DNA of 64,000 bases from Vagococcus penaei (GTDB taxonomy: Bacteria; Bacillota; Bacilli; Lactobacillales; Vagococcaceae): positions 2,282,001-2,346,000 of the forward strand of contig NZ_CP019609.1 of NCBI RefSeq assembly GCF_001998885.1, written 5' to 3'. Positions 48,745 to 58,469 of this stretch are shown here, piece after piece. Below the pieces are notes generated by a model that saw only the letters and a list, made by a program, of their open reading frames with translations, made no database searches and had not been told where the DNA came from. Position 1 is the first letter of the stretch. Every line of letters starts with the position of its first letter. The position numbers were made by a program, and so were the translations under genes.

Positions 48745-48987
48745 ATGTATTGGATTTGGGTACTAATTGTCGGTGCAATTATTGGTGCGATTGCAGGTGC
48801 AATTGCTAACAAAGGAGACTCTAAGGGCTGCATTTTTAATATTATTGCTGGATTATTAGGTTCAACAATTGGGCAAAAATTATTTGGTGAATGGGGATTT
48901 CAATTAGGCGGTATGGCAGTCATACCATCTATCTTAGGTGCTGTGATTGTCGTTGCAGTGGTATCTGTTTTTACTAGTCGTAGTTAA
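48745..48987 (+). CDS. GlsB/YeaQ/YmgE family membrane protein
   Basis: This 80-aa protein is glycine-rich with three hydrophobic segments (IVGAIIGAIAGAIA, FNIIAGLLGSTIG, and a final membrane segment). This is the pattern of the GlsB/YeaQ/YmgE (transglycosylase-associated) family, linked to envelope stress in enterococci and enteric bacteria. AGGAGGG precedes the ATG. Confidence 0.85.
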   Translation: MYWIWVLIVGAIIGAIAGAIANKGDSKGCIFNIIAGLLGSTIGQKLFGEWGFQLGGMAVIPSILGAVIVVAVVSVFTSRS

Positions 48988-49008
48988 TCATAAAATAAAT
49001 TTTTGAGT

Positions 49009-49047
49009 AAAACTACCAGGGCGATAGTGTCTAATGGTAGTTTTTTT
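49009..49047 (+). terminator. Terminator abutting the next gene's ribosome site
   Basis: AAAACTACCA and TGGTAGTTTT form a 10-bp stem with a 16-base loop and a T7 tail ending at 49047. AGGAGG of the next gene starts at 49048. There is no room for a promoter between them. Confidence 0.88.
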
Positions 49048-49062
49048 AGGAGGCCAGATAAA

Positions 49063-50106
49063 TTGAAAACAATCCATGAGGGCATGACAGTGATTTATGC
49101 TGAGTCTTTTCGTCAACTTTTACAGGAAAATAAACTAACTACTTTATTTCAACCCCCGTCATTATTATTTGTATCGACCGTTGATATCTATGATCAATTA
49201 TACGATAGCGTAACGAGACATTGTGATTCATCTGACCAATTTCAGTGGTTTATTTGTCCCAATGAGTTCAAAGTGAATACGTTAGAGACGATTCAAAAAT
49301 TATATCAGTTTATTGATGACATGAAGTTGCCTACTGGGACGCGATTAATTGGATTTGGTGATGATGAACTAGCTAATATGTGTGGTTATTTAGCAGAAAG
49401 TCATATTGTCATCAAAGATTATTATTTTTTGGCAATCAATTTTTCTGGCTTTGTGACAGCAGTTAGCTGTCAACCAAGTTTAATTAATCGATCACTGACA
49501 ACTACGACTCGTTTTTTGACTAATGATAAATTAAAAGGGCTAATCTATGATGCATCACTAGCTAGGCATTTGGCTAAAGGAAATGCTGAGTCACTGAGCT
49601 TGCTAGTCCTTTTTAAATATGCACTGACCACTAATAAGATGCTTTTAAAACGTTTGTATCAAGAAAGTTTAACGAAACCCTTATCACTGACTGTTTATTG
49701 TGATGATATTTTAAGAACGCTTACTAATCAAACGGCCGATTTTTTATGTTTTGGTGATTTTTTTACGACGGGTCTATATCAAACCGAGGGAGCGCACTAT
49801 CTAACGTTTACGCAAAAAAAGTGGCTGGGCTGTTTACTACAATTTTTTTGGTGTCAACGCCAATTCAATGTTAAAATAGAAGGAAATCAACTGATTGAGT
49901 GGTTGCAATGGTTAATTAAAGAGTCGCTAGTTTTACCGAATAATATTTTATCTTCTGATTTAAGTAATGAGATTTATCAAGAATGTCGACGATATCAGCA
50001 AATTCAAGCGATTACGGCTCTTGGTGTGAGTAATCAAGTCACGATTCCTAGTCAAGAGAGTCTTTATGAAACCATTGAAGAGTATCGTCAGTTAATTAAA
50101 ATATAA
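49063..50106 (+). CDS. Degenerate AroB-like (3-dehydroquinate synthase fold) protein
   Basis: The 347-aa protein aligns by eye with AroB but lacks its catalytic residues. LIGFGDDELANMCGYLAES sits where AroB has the GGG nucleotide motif. LCFGDFFTTG replaces LNFGHTFGHA, and LTFTQKKWLGCL replaces the LLHGEAV segment; the metal-binding His residues are gone in both. It is probably not an active synthase. The start is TTG at 49063, with AGGAGG 9 bp upstream; no ATG fits. It lies 12 bp before the TPR gene, which is followed by ypiB, so the three likely form one unit. The AroB link is inference from motif order. Confidence 0.6.
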   Translation: MKTIHEGMTVIYAESFRQLLQENKLTTLFQPPSLLFVSTVDIYDQLYDSVTRHCDSSDQFQWFICPNEFKVNTLETIQKLYQFIDDMKLPTGTRLIGFGDDELANMCGYLAESHIVIKDYYFLAINFSGFVTAVSCQPSLINRSLTTTTRFLTNDKLKGLIYDASLARHLAKGNAESLSLLVLFKYALTTNKMLLKRLYQESLTKPLSLTVYCDDILRTLTNQTADFLCFGDFFTTGLYQTEGAHYLTFTQKKWLGCLLQFFWCQRQFNVKIEGNQLIEWLQWLIKESLVLPNNILSSDLSNEIYQECRRYQQIQAITALGVSNQVTIPSQESLYETIEEYRQLIKI

Positions 50107-50118
50107 GGGGTTTTCCAG

Positions 50119-51378
50119 ATGTCATATAGTAAAGAAATGTTAGAAGCAATCTCCGAAGGCGAATTAATTGACGCACAGGAAAAATTTGAACAGGCGATGA
50201 TCTTAGATACGCCTGAAGAAAAATACCAATTAGCAGCCTATTTATTTGAATTGGGCTTTTTAGAAGAATCAGAACAGTTATATCAAAATTTATTAGCTGA
50301 CTTTCCTGAAGAAGAAGGGATTAAAATTTCTTTAGCTGAGATTGCTATTGAAAACGACGATATTGGTCGCGCACAAACATTATTAAATGACATTCTGCCA
50401 AGCAGTGATGTCTATGTTCAAAGTTTATTGACGCAAGCAGATTTATATCAACAACTTGATATACCTGAAGTTAGTCAACAAAAATTACGGGAAGCTAAGC
50501 TAATTTTGCCAGATGAGCCATTAATTGATTTAGCTTTAGCGGAATTATTCTTTTCCATTGAAGATTACAATGATGCTGTACCGATTTATGAAGAGTTATT
50601 GGTAGCTGAAGATTCTGGTGAATTAGCATCAACTATCAGTATAACTGAACGCTTAGGCGTTGCATTATCACGTATGGGGAATTTTGAGGAAGCTGTCATG
50701 TATCTAGAACAAGCTATTGAGCGTGATGAAACTGCAGAAGCACTCTTCCAATTAGCCTTAACTTATTATCAATTAGAGGAATTAGAGCGAACAACTGAGT
50801 TACTGCAACATATTAAGGAATTAAATGAAGAATTTTTACAAGTGTATTATCCTTTAGCGCAAGTCCTAAGTGATCAAGGTTTATTTGAAGAAGCTGCAGA
50901 AGTTGCTCAAATTGGTATTGACAAAAATCCCTATGATCTTAATTTATACCATGTGGCATCTATTGTAGCATATCAACTTGGTCAAAGTGAGAATGCGAAG
51001 CAACAGTTAATGCAAGCAATTGCTTTAGACGATAGTGATTTTTCAAAATTAAAATTAGCTGAATTATTATTAAAAGAGGACGACTATGACGATGTGATTG
51101 ACCTTGTTGATCAATTAGAAAATAGCGAACAAGGTCATGCACAATGGTATTTAGCTCAAGCTTATAATGGTTTAGAAGAGTATGAGCAAGCCAAAATTGC
51201 CTTTAATTTAGCTAAAATTGAATTGGCTGACGAGCCAGGTTTTATTCGTGATTACGGACTGTTCCTACGTGAAGAAGGCCAATTGGATGAAACTAAAAAA
51301 TGGCTCACACATTATTTAACGTTTGTACCGGATGACATTGAAGTGGTGGAATTATTGTCTAGTATAGGTGGTGACTAA
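50119..51378 (+). CDS. TPR-repeat protein
   Basis: This 419-aa cytosolic protein is made almost wholly of tetratricopeptide repeats (for example FEEAVMYLEQAIERDETAEA, and LGQSENAKQQLMQAIALDDS), rich in Glu, Leu and Gln. It is probably a scaffold for protein contacts. TAAGGGG precedes the ATG. Conserved order with hup upstream and ypiB downstream is typical of enterococci and relatives. The partner is unknown. Confidence 0.85.
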   Translation: MSYSKEMLEAISEGELIDAQEKFEQAMILDTPEEKYQLAAYLFELGFLEESEQLYQNLLADFPEEEGIKISLAEIAIENDDIGRAQTLLNDILPSSDVYVQSLLTQADLYQQLDIPEVSQQKLREAKLILPDEPLIDLALAELFFSIEDYNDAVPIYEELLVAEDSGELASTISITERLGVALSRMGNFEEAVMYLEQAIERDETAEALFQLALTYYQLEELERTTELLQHIKELNEEFLQVYYPLAQVLSDQGLFEEAAEVAQIGIDKNPYDLNLYHVASIVAYQLGQSENAKQQLMQAIALDDSDFSKLKLAELLLKEDDYDDVIDLVDQLENSEQGHAQWYLAQAYNGLEEYEQAKIAFNLAKIELADEPGFIRDYGLFLREEGQLDETKKWLTHYLTFVPDDIEVVELLSSIGGD

Positions 51379-51380
51379 TT

Positions 51381-51920
51381 GTGTCTAAGCTTAGTGGAAA
51401 AAAGCAATTTTTAAATTGGCTGATTCAAACGATTCCTTTGAAGCAACGTGAAGCTTATTGGATATTGAATTATTTGTTGAATCATGAAATTATTCTAACT
51501 AAAACACAATTTGTGGAACGGACAGATGTCACACCAAGAGGGTTATATATTGCTGATGTGCACTCAACTAATAATGGATTGATTCTATATAAAGATGAGT
51601 TAATGTTTGAGGATCCCGAACAAATTTTTCATGAAATCCGAATGAATTGGCGACAACCATTATATTTGGCGATCGATTTTGTTGATTCAGAAAAGGCATT
51701 ACTCTATCAATCAATTTTAGAAACTAATCCTTATTATGATGAAAGTGGGACAGATAGCCTATTTTATGAGCGGCTAGATGCTGATTTTAATAATGAGCAG
51801 TATCGTTATCAGCTGGACTGGTTAACCTTAAAAATTAATGAAGCTTTAGAAACGGGGAATCGTGCTTTATTCGAAAAGTACAGCTATCAGTATAATGAGT
51901 TAAAAAATCTATCTAATTAA
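51381..51920 (+). CDS. YpiB family protein (UPF0302)
   Basis: This 179-aa protein resembles Bacillus YpiB: a UPF0302 domain (FLNWLIQTIPLKQREAYWIL and a LYLAIDF segment) followed by a C-terminal helix resembling the IDEAL motif. GTG at 51381 is the likely start, 2 bp after the TPR gene stop, which suggests coupling. In Bacillus, YpiB is implicated in LPS-independent envelope and menaquinone regulation; the role here is not known. Confidence 0.82.
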   Translation: MSKLSGKKQFLNWLIQTIPLKQREAYWILNYLLNHEIILTKTQFVERTDVTPRGLYIADVHSTNNGLILYKDELMFEDPEQIFHEIRMNWRQPLYLAIDFVDSEKALLYQSILETNPYYDESGTDSLFYERLDADFNNEQYRYQLDWLTLKINEALETGNRALFEKYSYQYNELKNLSN

Positions 51921-51922
51921 TT

Positions 51923-51964
51923 AAAACGCCTTTTAAGTACATAAAGATACTTAAAAGGCGTTTT
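51923..51964. terminator. Bidirectional terminator between ypiB and yitT
   Basis: A perfect 17-bp stem (AAAACGCCTTTTAAGTA) with an 8-base loop between converging genes. Confidence 0.93.
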
Positions 51965-51966
51965 AT

Positions 51967-52872
51967 TTAGTTTTTTTTCAGTTTAAAACTGCGTCTATTT
52001 TTGATTTTGTTTTCTGGATGATAGGTAAACCCCTCACCTAAAACTTCTTTAACATCTGTAATCGATATAAAGGCATTAGGATCTCGTTCTGCACAAATAT
52101 CTTTGATCTGAGCAAGTTCAGCTAAACTTGCTACACAATAAATGACGTCACGTTCCTTACTTGTGTAGGCACCCTCAGACTTTAAGAAAGTCACACCACG
52201 ATCTAAATCATGGACAATGGTTTTAGCGATGTCACGACTATAATCAGAAATAATCAGCACACCTTTCGCGCTATAAGCACCACCTTGGACAACATCGACC
52301 ACCTTGCTAAAAACAAAAACAGTGATTAAGGTATAAATCATTTCACGTAAATCAAGATAGGTTAATGATAATAATAAAACAAAAACGTCTAACATTAGCA
52401 AAGATTTACCAATTGTAAAACCAAGTTTTTTTTCAATGACTCGGGCGATGATGTCGGTTCCACCAGTTGTCCCACCAAATTTATACACAATACCACTGCC
52501 GATTCCTGTACAAATACCTGCTAAAAGAGCAGCGATTAATAAGTCTTGGTGAACAGAAATATGCAATGGGTGATCTTGCCAAAACCATAAGTTTATCGTG
52601 AGTGAAATCGTCCCGATTAGGGTATAAATAATAGGTTTAAAACCTAATTGCTTGATTCCAAATAATAAAAGTGGAATATTTAAAACTAATGTAGATAGGG
52701 CTGGTTTGATGTGAAATAAATTGTAAATAATCAAGGTGATACCAGTTAATCCACCTTCCGCTAAATTATTTGCCATGTTAAAATTAACCAACCCAACACT
52801 GAAGATACTTGTTCCAATAAAAATCATCAGTGAATCTAAAAAAAATTGCTTTGATAACTTCACTTTTTTCAC
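51967..52872 (-). CDS. YitT family membrane protein
   Basis: This 301-aa protein has five hydrophobic segments in its first 200 residues and a C-terminal DUF2179 domain of about 80 aa (HDLDRGVTFLKSEGAYTSKE). This is the arrangement of YitT/YpjC-type proteins of unknown function. The glycine-rich GGTTGGTDIIARVIEKK motif is present. AGGAG-like sequence precedes the ATG. The 268 bp between it and the next gene show nothing I can assign. Confidence 0.88.
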   Translation of the reverse strand: MKKVKLSKQFFLDSLMIFIGTSIFSVGLVNFNMANNLAEGGLTGITLIIYNLFHIKPALSTLVLNIPLLLFGIKQLGFKPIIYTLIGTISLTINLWFWQDHPLHISVHQDLLIAALLAGICTGIGSGIVYKFGGTTGGTDIIARVIEKKLGFTIGKSLLMLDVFVLLLSLTYLDLREMIYTLITVFVFSKVVDVVQGGAYSAKGVLIISDYSRDIAKTIVHDLDRGVTFLKSEGAYTSKERDVIYCVASLAELAQIKDICAERDPNAFISITDVKEVLGEGFTYHPENKIKNRRSFKLKKN

Positions 52873-53140
52873 TCCTTTTCCTAGCTATCATCATATCACT
52901 GAGAATATACAACAACAAGATACTGTCGGATTTTTTTATCATTTGCTTCGATAAATAACTTGAATAAACTTTTTTGAAATGTTATTCATCAAGATGATTA
53001 ATTTGTTATTAGTTATCGATTTAAGTCTAAGTGCATGTTAAAATGTTTTAAAGATAGATTGAGCTCGTTTTAGTTGATTAACTAGACGGTTCTAATTAAT
53101 TTCAATATCATAGGTTATAAAAATTTTAGGGAGTGAGCTC

Positions 53141-53482
53141 ATGGAAAAAGAACAATCAATGCGTCAAATGCAAGAGCAGGTTGACCATTATATTCAACAA
53201 TTTAAAACTGGTTATTTTTCGCCATTAGCACAAATGGCAAGATTAACGGAAGAATTGGGAGAGTTAGCCCGTGAGATAAATCATGTTTATGGTGAAAAAC
53301 CAAAAAAAGCAACTGAAGCTGAAAAAAAAGTCGCAGAGGAATTAGGAGATGTTCTGATTGTGTTAATCACTATGGCTAATTCATTAGATATCGATTTAAC
53401 TGAAGTCTTTGATGAAAATATGGCAAAGTTTAATCAGCGAGATGCTTACCGATTTGAGAGAAAGGATGGTCGGACTAAATGA
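53141..53482 (+). CDS. MazG-like nucleotide pyrophosphohydrolase (YpjD type)
   Basis: This all-helical NTP pyrophosphohydrolase has the metal motif [10 protein letters not shown] and the second acidic motif [11 protein letters not shown] in 113 aa. It probably cleaves non-canonical nucleotides. GGGAGTGAG precedes the ATG. Its TGA overlaps the dapB ATG (ATGA), so the two are translationally coupled; the ypjD-dapB pair is also seen in Bacillus. Confidence 0.88.
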   Translation: MEKEQSMRQMQEQVDHYIQQFKTGYFSPLAQMARLTEELGELAREINHVYGEKPKKATEAEKKVAEELGDVLIVLITMANSLDIDLTEVFDENMAKFNQRDAYRFERKDGRTK

Positions 53483-54279
53483 TTCAAGTTATTGTTGCAG
53501 GTTTTAGAGGTAAAATGGGTCAAGCGTGTACACAAATGATTTTAGACCATCCCGATTTTCAACTGGTCGGTGTCATGGATCCTAAAGTTGATGTCAAGGA
53601 ATTAGCAGATGTATCTGGTTATCAAGCGTGTCAAATGACTGTTCCTGTTTTTAATTCTCAAATTCAAGCTTTTGCTAGTGTACCGCATGCTGACATTTGG
53701 ATTGACTTTACAGTACCAGAAGTAGCCTATCAACATGTTGAGACAGCCTTACGTAATGGTGTTCGCCCTGTTGTCGGCACAACAGGATTTAGTGATGAAG
53801 AAATCACTAATCTGATTGAATTGTCGCAAATTCAAAAAGTGGGAGGGATTATTGCACCTAACTTTGCTATCGGAGCAATTTTGATGATGGAATTTGCTCA
53901 AAAGGCTGCTCAGTATTTTCCAGATGTTGAAATTATTGAACTCCATCATGACAATAAAATTGATGCTCCTAGTGGAACGGCATTAAAAACTGCTGAAATG
54001 ATTAGCGATGTTCGTGGAATAAACATCCAAGGCCACCCGCATGAAGTTGAGTTGATTCCTGGAGCAAGAGGAGCAGACTACCAAGGGTTGAAAATTCACA
54101 GTGTACGGCTACCAGGTTTAATTGCCCATCAACAAGTCCAATTTGGTGGGAAAGGTGAGGGTTTGCTTATTCGTCATGACAGCTATAATCGAGAATCATT
54201 TATGACTGGTGTTGCCTTAGCGTGTATGAAGGTTATGGGAACCGATGAATTAGTGTATGGATTGGAACGATGGATATGA
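53479..54279 (+). CDS. dapB: 4-hydroxy-tetrahydrodipicolinate reductase
   Basis: DapB reduces the dihydrodipicolinate precursor with NAD(P)H for lysine and diaminopimelate. The 266-aa protein has the nucleotide loop [19 protein letters not shown], the substrate motif [17 protein letters not shown], and [13 protein letters not shown]. It starts in an ATGA overlap with the mazG-like gene and its stop overlaps the cca start. Confidence 0.96.
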   Translation: MIQVIVAGFRGKMGQACTQMILDHPDFQLVGVMDPKVDVKELADVSGYQACQMTVPVFNSQIQAFASVPHADIWIDFTVPEVAYQHVETALRNGVRPVVGTTGFSDEEITNLIELSQIQKVGGIIAPNFAIGAILMMEFAQKAAQYFPDVEIIELHHDNKIDAPSGTALKTAEMISDVRGINIQGHPHEVELIPGARGADYQGLKIHSVRLPGLIAHQQVQFGGKGEGLLIRHDSYNRESFMTGVALACMKVMGTDELVYGLERWI

Positions 54280-55490
54280 TAAGTAATCAAGAATTACCAA
54301 CCGAATTTTTAGAAGCTATTCCTGTTTTAAAAGAAATTGAGCAGGCAGGATTTGAGGCATATTTTGTTGGTGGTAGTGTTCGAGATATGTTTTTGGGGCA
54401 TCCGATTCATGATGTAGATATTGCGACTAGTGCTTATCCTGAAGAAATTAAACAAATTTTCAAACGGACAGTTGATGTGGGAATTGAGCATGGAACAGTT
54501 TTAGTGCTAATTGGTGAAGAACAATATGAAGTCACAACTTTTAGAACTGAATCAACCTATCAAGATTATCGTCGTCCGGATAAAGTGACATTTGTGCGGT
54601 CACTGGAGGAGGATTTAAAACGCCGTGATTTCACGATGAATGCCCTCGCAATGACGGCTGATGGTGAATTGATTGACTTGTTTGATGGTTTGAAGGCTAT
54701 CAAACAGCAACAAATTATAGCTGTAGGAAAACCTAATGAACGTTTTAATGAAGATGCTTTAAGAATGATGCGAGGCTTACGATTCGCTTCACAATTAGAT
54801 TTTAGTATTGAAGAAGCAACACTGTCAGCAATTACTGAACATGCTCACCTTTTAAAAGAAATTTCAGTTGAACGGATTTGTGTTGAATGGGTGAAATTGT
54901 TACTTGGTAAGAATCCTAGATGGGGTGTTGAGCTATTTCTTACAACCGAATGTTTTAACTATTGTCCTGGACTGATTAATCAACAATTAGAATTATGTCG
55001 TTTACAAACGAAACTCACTACTGTTATATCTAGTGAAGAATTAGCTTGGATTTTACTCCTTGATCATTTAACTGTTAAAAATACTAAAAAATGGTTGAAA
55101 CAGTGGAAGTTATCGAATAAGATGATTCAATCTGTCACAGATGCCCTAAATTATTTACCTATTAGACGTACCAAGGGAGATTGGACAAAAGATATGCTGT
55201 ATGAAGCTGGTGCAGAAACCATTTGTTTAGTTGAACAGGTGCTAACATATCTAGGTGAAGATGGCCATGAATCACTCTATTTAGAAGCATATCAAAAGTT
55301 GCCTATTCATTCATTACATGAACTAGAGATATCTGGTAAGGACTTGCTCGAAAATTTAGATAAATCGCCAGGTGCTTGGGTTGGAATCACCTTGAATCAT
55401 TTAGCAAATTTAGTCTTACATAATCAGTTAACTAATAACCATAATGAATTATTACTTTATTGTCAGAAGGAGCTAAGAGATGATGTATAG
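54270..55490 (+). CDS. cca: CCA tRNA nucleotidyltransferase
   Basis: This enzyme adds or repairs the 3'-CCA end of tRNA. The 406-aa class II protein has [21 protein letters not shown] (catalytic Asp pair, shown as [10 protein letters not shown] and HDVDIATS), the [15 protein letters not shown] strand, and the nucleotide-reading motif [16 protein letters not shown]. It overlaps dapB by 10 bp; a second in-frame ATG lies at 54276. Confidence 0.95.
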   Translation: MDMISNQELPTEFLEAIPVLKEIEQAGFEAYFVGGSVRDMFLGHPIHDVDIATSAYPEEIKQIFKRTVDVGIEHGTVLVLIGEEQYEVTTFRTESTYQDYRRPDKVTFVRSLEEDLKRRDFTMNALAMTADGELIDLFDGLKAIKQQQIIAVGKPNERFNEDALRMMRGLRFASQLDFSIEEATLSAITEHAHLLKEISVERICVEWVKLLLGKNPRWGVELFLTTECFNYCPGLINQQLELCRLQTKLTTVISSEELAWILLLDHLTVKNTKKWLKQWKLSNKMIQSVTDALNYLPIRRTKGDWTKDMLYEAGAETICLVEQVLTYLGEDGHESLYLEAYQKLPIHSLHELEISGKDLLENLDKSPGAWVGITLNHLANLVLHNQLTNNHNELLLYCQKELRDDV

Positions 55491-55842
55491 TCAAGACTAT
55501 TTAGTTACGCAAGAAATGACTGCAGAATCAATGAAGTCAGGTGATTTGCCGGTATTAGCAACACCTAGCGTGATAGCCATTGTTGAGCAAACGTGTCGTG
55601 ATTATTTGAGCCAAGAACTTGCTACTGAAATGACAACAGTCGGTGTTGCTATCGAGTGTCAACATCTTTTACCGACTGTGGTTAGTAAGCACGTATTAGT
55701 AACTATTAAATTAATAGAGCAAACCGAACGGAAAAGTCGATTCACTTATTCAGTTTTTGATAACCAGCAAGAAATTGCTAGGGGAACACATACACGTGTG
55801 ATAGTTAATCGGGAAAAATTTATGCAAAATATTAGCATGTGA
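55480..55842 (+). CDS. Thioesterase family protein (FlK-like hotdog)
   Basis: This 120-aa protein looks like the hotdog thioesterases of the fluoroacetyl-CoA thioesterase type: VLATPSVIAIVEQTCRDYL, a TTVGVAIECQHLLPT segment, and GTHTRVIVNREKF near the end. It would hydrolyse an acyl-CoA; the substrate is unknown. It overlaps the cca end by 11 bp. An AAGGAG site precedes the ATG pair. Confidence 0.78.
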   Translation: MMYSQDYLVTQEMTAESMKSGDLPVLATPSVIAIVEQTCRDYLSQELATEMTTVGVAIECQHLLPTVVSKHVLVTIKLIEQTERKSRFTYSVFDNQQEIARGTHTRVIVNREKFMQNISM

Positions 55843-55946
55843 AGAATTTGTGAAATATTTAATAAAGTTGTTTTATTTGTGAAGCTTACATGTTATAATA
55901 ATCTTGTAAGAACGAAAACACCCTATTGAGAAAGAGGAGATTATAT

Positions 55947-56405
55947 ATGTCAAAAGAAATGACTTCTTTTAAATTTTACTTTAGAAATGGTGAAACATGG
56001 ACGATTAATCGTGATTGCATCGGAGATTTGTGGATTCGCCACGTAACTACTAGCTATGGTCGAATCAATGGTAGTGATTTCCAAAAGATTAACCCTTGTG
56101 AAGGAATCAAAATTGAAATTTTTGATGAAGCTGATCACGTTCAAACAGATGATATTAACTTAGGTGGTCTAGAGTCTGGTATGTTCGGTCGCGCATTAAA
56201 ATATCAAGATATTGAAAAAATGAGTATTCATTTTGACGATAATACAAGTGATTTAATCTATTTCCCTTACAAAGACAAAGGCACACCTGGACAAGAAGGT
56301 TTAGATAATGCTTATCAAACCACACAAATTTCAGGCGACAATAAATTATATATTGTTATCGATGCTGAAAAAACAGTCAATGATATTTACGGCGATAAAT
56401 TCTAA
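55947..56405 (+). CDS. Hypothetical protein, 152 aa
   Basis: I do not recognise this gene. The 152-aa protein is hydrophilic and acidic, with no signal peptide and no membrane helix. Aromatic and Asp/Gly-rich segments (FKFYFRNGETWTINRDCIGDLW, shown in part as FYFRNGETWTINRD, and SIHFDDNTSDLIYFPYKDKG) suggest a beta-rich fold. AGAGGAGA selects the ATG at 55947 over the in-frame start at 55926. It has its own terminator. Confidence 0.7.
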   Translation: MSKEMTSFKFYFRNGETWTINRDCIGDLWIRHVTTSYGRINGSDFQKINPCEGIKIEIFDEADHVQTDDINLGGLESGMFGRALKYQDIEKMSIHFDDNTSDLIYFPYKDKGTPGQEGLDNAYQTTQISGDNKLYIVIDAEKTVNDIYGDKF

Positions 56406-56429
56406 ATAAATCTTTCGATAAAATATTGT

Positions 56430-56484
56430 ACTTATAATGACTTCACAAGCTATTTCCTTGTGAGGTGATTGTAAGTATTTTTTT
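56430..56484 (+). terminator. Intrinsic terminator after the 152-aa gene
   Basis: A long stem pairs ACTTATAATGACTTCACAAG (56430-56449) with 56457-56476 (G-U pairs and one mismatch), followed by T7. Confidence 0.88.
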
Positions 56485-56549
56485 GTTTATTTGATGATGG
56501 CTTGAAAATCTGTTAAAATAAATAAGATTATTAGGAAATTAGGTGGACT

Positions 56550-58456
56550 ATGAAAATATTAAGAGCGGATCATCTATCAAAATCATATGGAGAAAAAGTT
56601 CTTTTAAATGATGTGTCATTTTTGATAAAAGAAAAAGACCGTATTGGTTTGATTGGAATTAATGGGACTGGAAAATCGACGTTGATGTCAATTTTAGCGC
56701 GTGTTGATCAAGCAGAGACGGGTGATATTGATCATCCGCACGACTATCAAATTGGTTACTTATCACAACAAGCAACATTTAATGATGATGATTTAGTATT
56801 AGATGTGATTTTTGACAGCCATTCTCCTATTATGCAAGCAGTCAAACGTTATGAAAAAGCACTCGATAACTTAACGACTGATAGCACTAATGAGGCTTAT
56901 CAACTTGCTTATACTAAAGCTGAAGATGAGATGAATCGTGAAGATGCTTGGATTGCTGATACAAATGCGAAAACTATTTTAAGTAAATTAGGTATTTTAA
57001 TGTTACATAAAAAAGTTAGTGAATTATCGGGTGGACAAAAAAACGTCTAGGGTTAGCTCAAGTACTTATTCAAGAACCTGATTTATTATTACTAGATGAA
57101 CCCACAAACCATTTAGACTATCAAAGTATTGAATGGCTTGAAAATTATTTAAAAGGTTACAGAGGGGCACTAGTAGTCACGACACATGATCGATATTTCT
57201 TAGATCGAGTAACAAATAGAATTCTTGAGTTGTCTAAAGGTGATTTATACGAATATCAAGGAAATTATGAAGCGTATTTAGTGCAACGCGCTGAACGTGA
57301 AGAAATTGAAGAAAAACAACAGCATAAGAATAAACAGTTATTTAAACAAGAGTTAGCCTGGATGCGTGCAGGTGTTCAAGGTCGCGGTACAAAGCAGCAA
57401 GCTAGAATTAATCGTTTTAACGACTTGAAAGAGACCGTTAATCAGTCGCAAGCTGCTGATGATTTAACGTTTTCAACCGGGACACAACGTCTTGGGAAAA
57501 AAGTCCTTGATTTAGTTCATGGTAGTTATCACATAGAGGATAAAGTGATTTTAGATGATTTTTCGTGCTTAATTCAATCTAGAGAGCGACTAGGTATTAC
57601 CGGTGAGAATGGAAGCGGTAAATCAACGTTATTAAACCTCTTAAGTGGCCGATTAACGCTTGACTCTGGTGAGCTAGAAGTTGGGGAAACAGTTAAAATT
57701 GGTTACTATACGCAAGAAAATGAGCAAATGGATGAATCAAAGCGAATGATTGCTTATTTGCAAGAAAAAGCCGAAGAAGTGAAACAAGCTGATGGGACAA
57801 CAATCAGTGTCACAGAATTATTAGAGCGGTTTTTATTTCCACGCAACATGCATGGGGCACTTATCTCTAAGCTATCGGGTGGGGAAAAACGACGCTTATT
57901 TTTATTAAATATTTTAATTCAACAGCCAAATGTATTGCTACTAGATGAACCAACCAATGATTTAGATATTGAAACTCTGACAATTTTAGAAGATTATCTA
58001 GAGTCGTTTCCGGGTGCTGTTATTACAGTCAGCCATGATCGGTATTTTTTAGATAAAACAATGGATAAATTACTAATTTTTAAAGGGAATGGACGTATTG
58101 AGCGTTATTTTGGTCGTATGACAGATTATTTAATGACTAGTCAAACGGAAAAAGAATCACAGTCAGTGGCAACTAAAACAACTACAGCTAATAAGCAGCA
58201 GGCTGACCATAAGATTGAACAAATAAGTGACAATAAAACTAAATTAACGTACAATGAACAAAAAGAGTGGCAAACGATTGAACAAGAAATAGATGACTTA
58301 GAACAAAAAATTGACACTGTTAATCAAACTATGTTAACTTTTTCAAATGATTCGTTAAAACTTCAAGAACTTCAAAAAGAATTAACAGAAACAGAACAGG
58401 CATTAGAAACAAAAATGGAGCGTTGGGAATATTTAAGTACGTATGCCGATAACTAA
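56550..58456 (+). pseudogene. ABC-F ATPase, YfmR/Uup type, frame-broken after the first signature motif
   Basis: ABC-F proteins act on the ribosome E site; YfmR helps translation through proline stretches. The first frame (56550-57050) has Walker A GINGTGKST and runs to LSGGQKNV, then stops. The second frame is open from 57044: RLGLAQVLIQEP, Walker B LLLLDEPTNHLD, then a linker, a second Walker A GENGSGKST, signature LSGGEKRRLFLL, and a C-terminal coiled coil (residues 550-630). The break is at GGACAAAAAAACGTC (A7, 57037-57043). Eight As would give GGQKKRLGL, the family sequence. It also reads as slippery A AAA AAC. The intact remainder argues for sequencing error or slippage. Confidence 0.88.
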
Positions 58457-58469
58457 GTAGGGGGATACC

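Noticed and set aside
52736-52954. 72-codon plus-strand frame overlapping the yitT start
   Set aside because: Lies mostly antisense to yitT and lacks a ribosome site.
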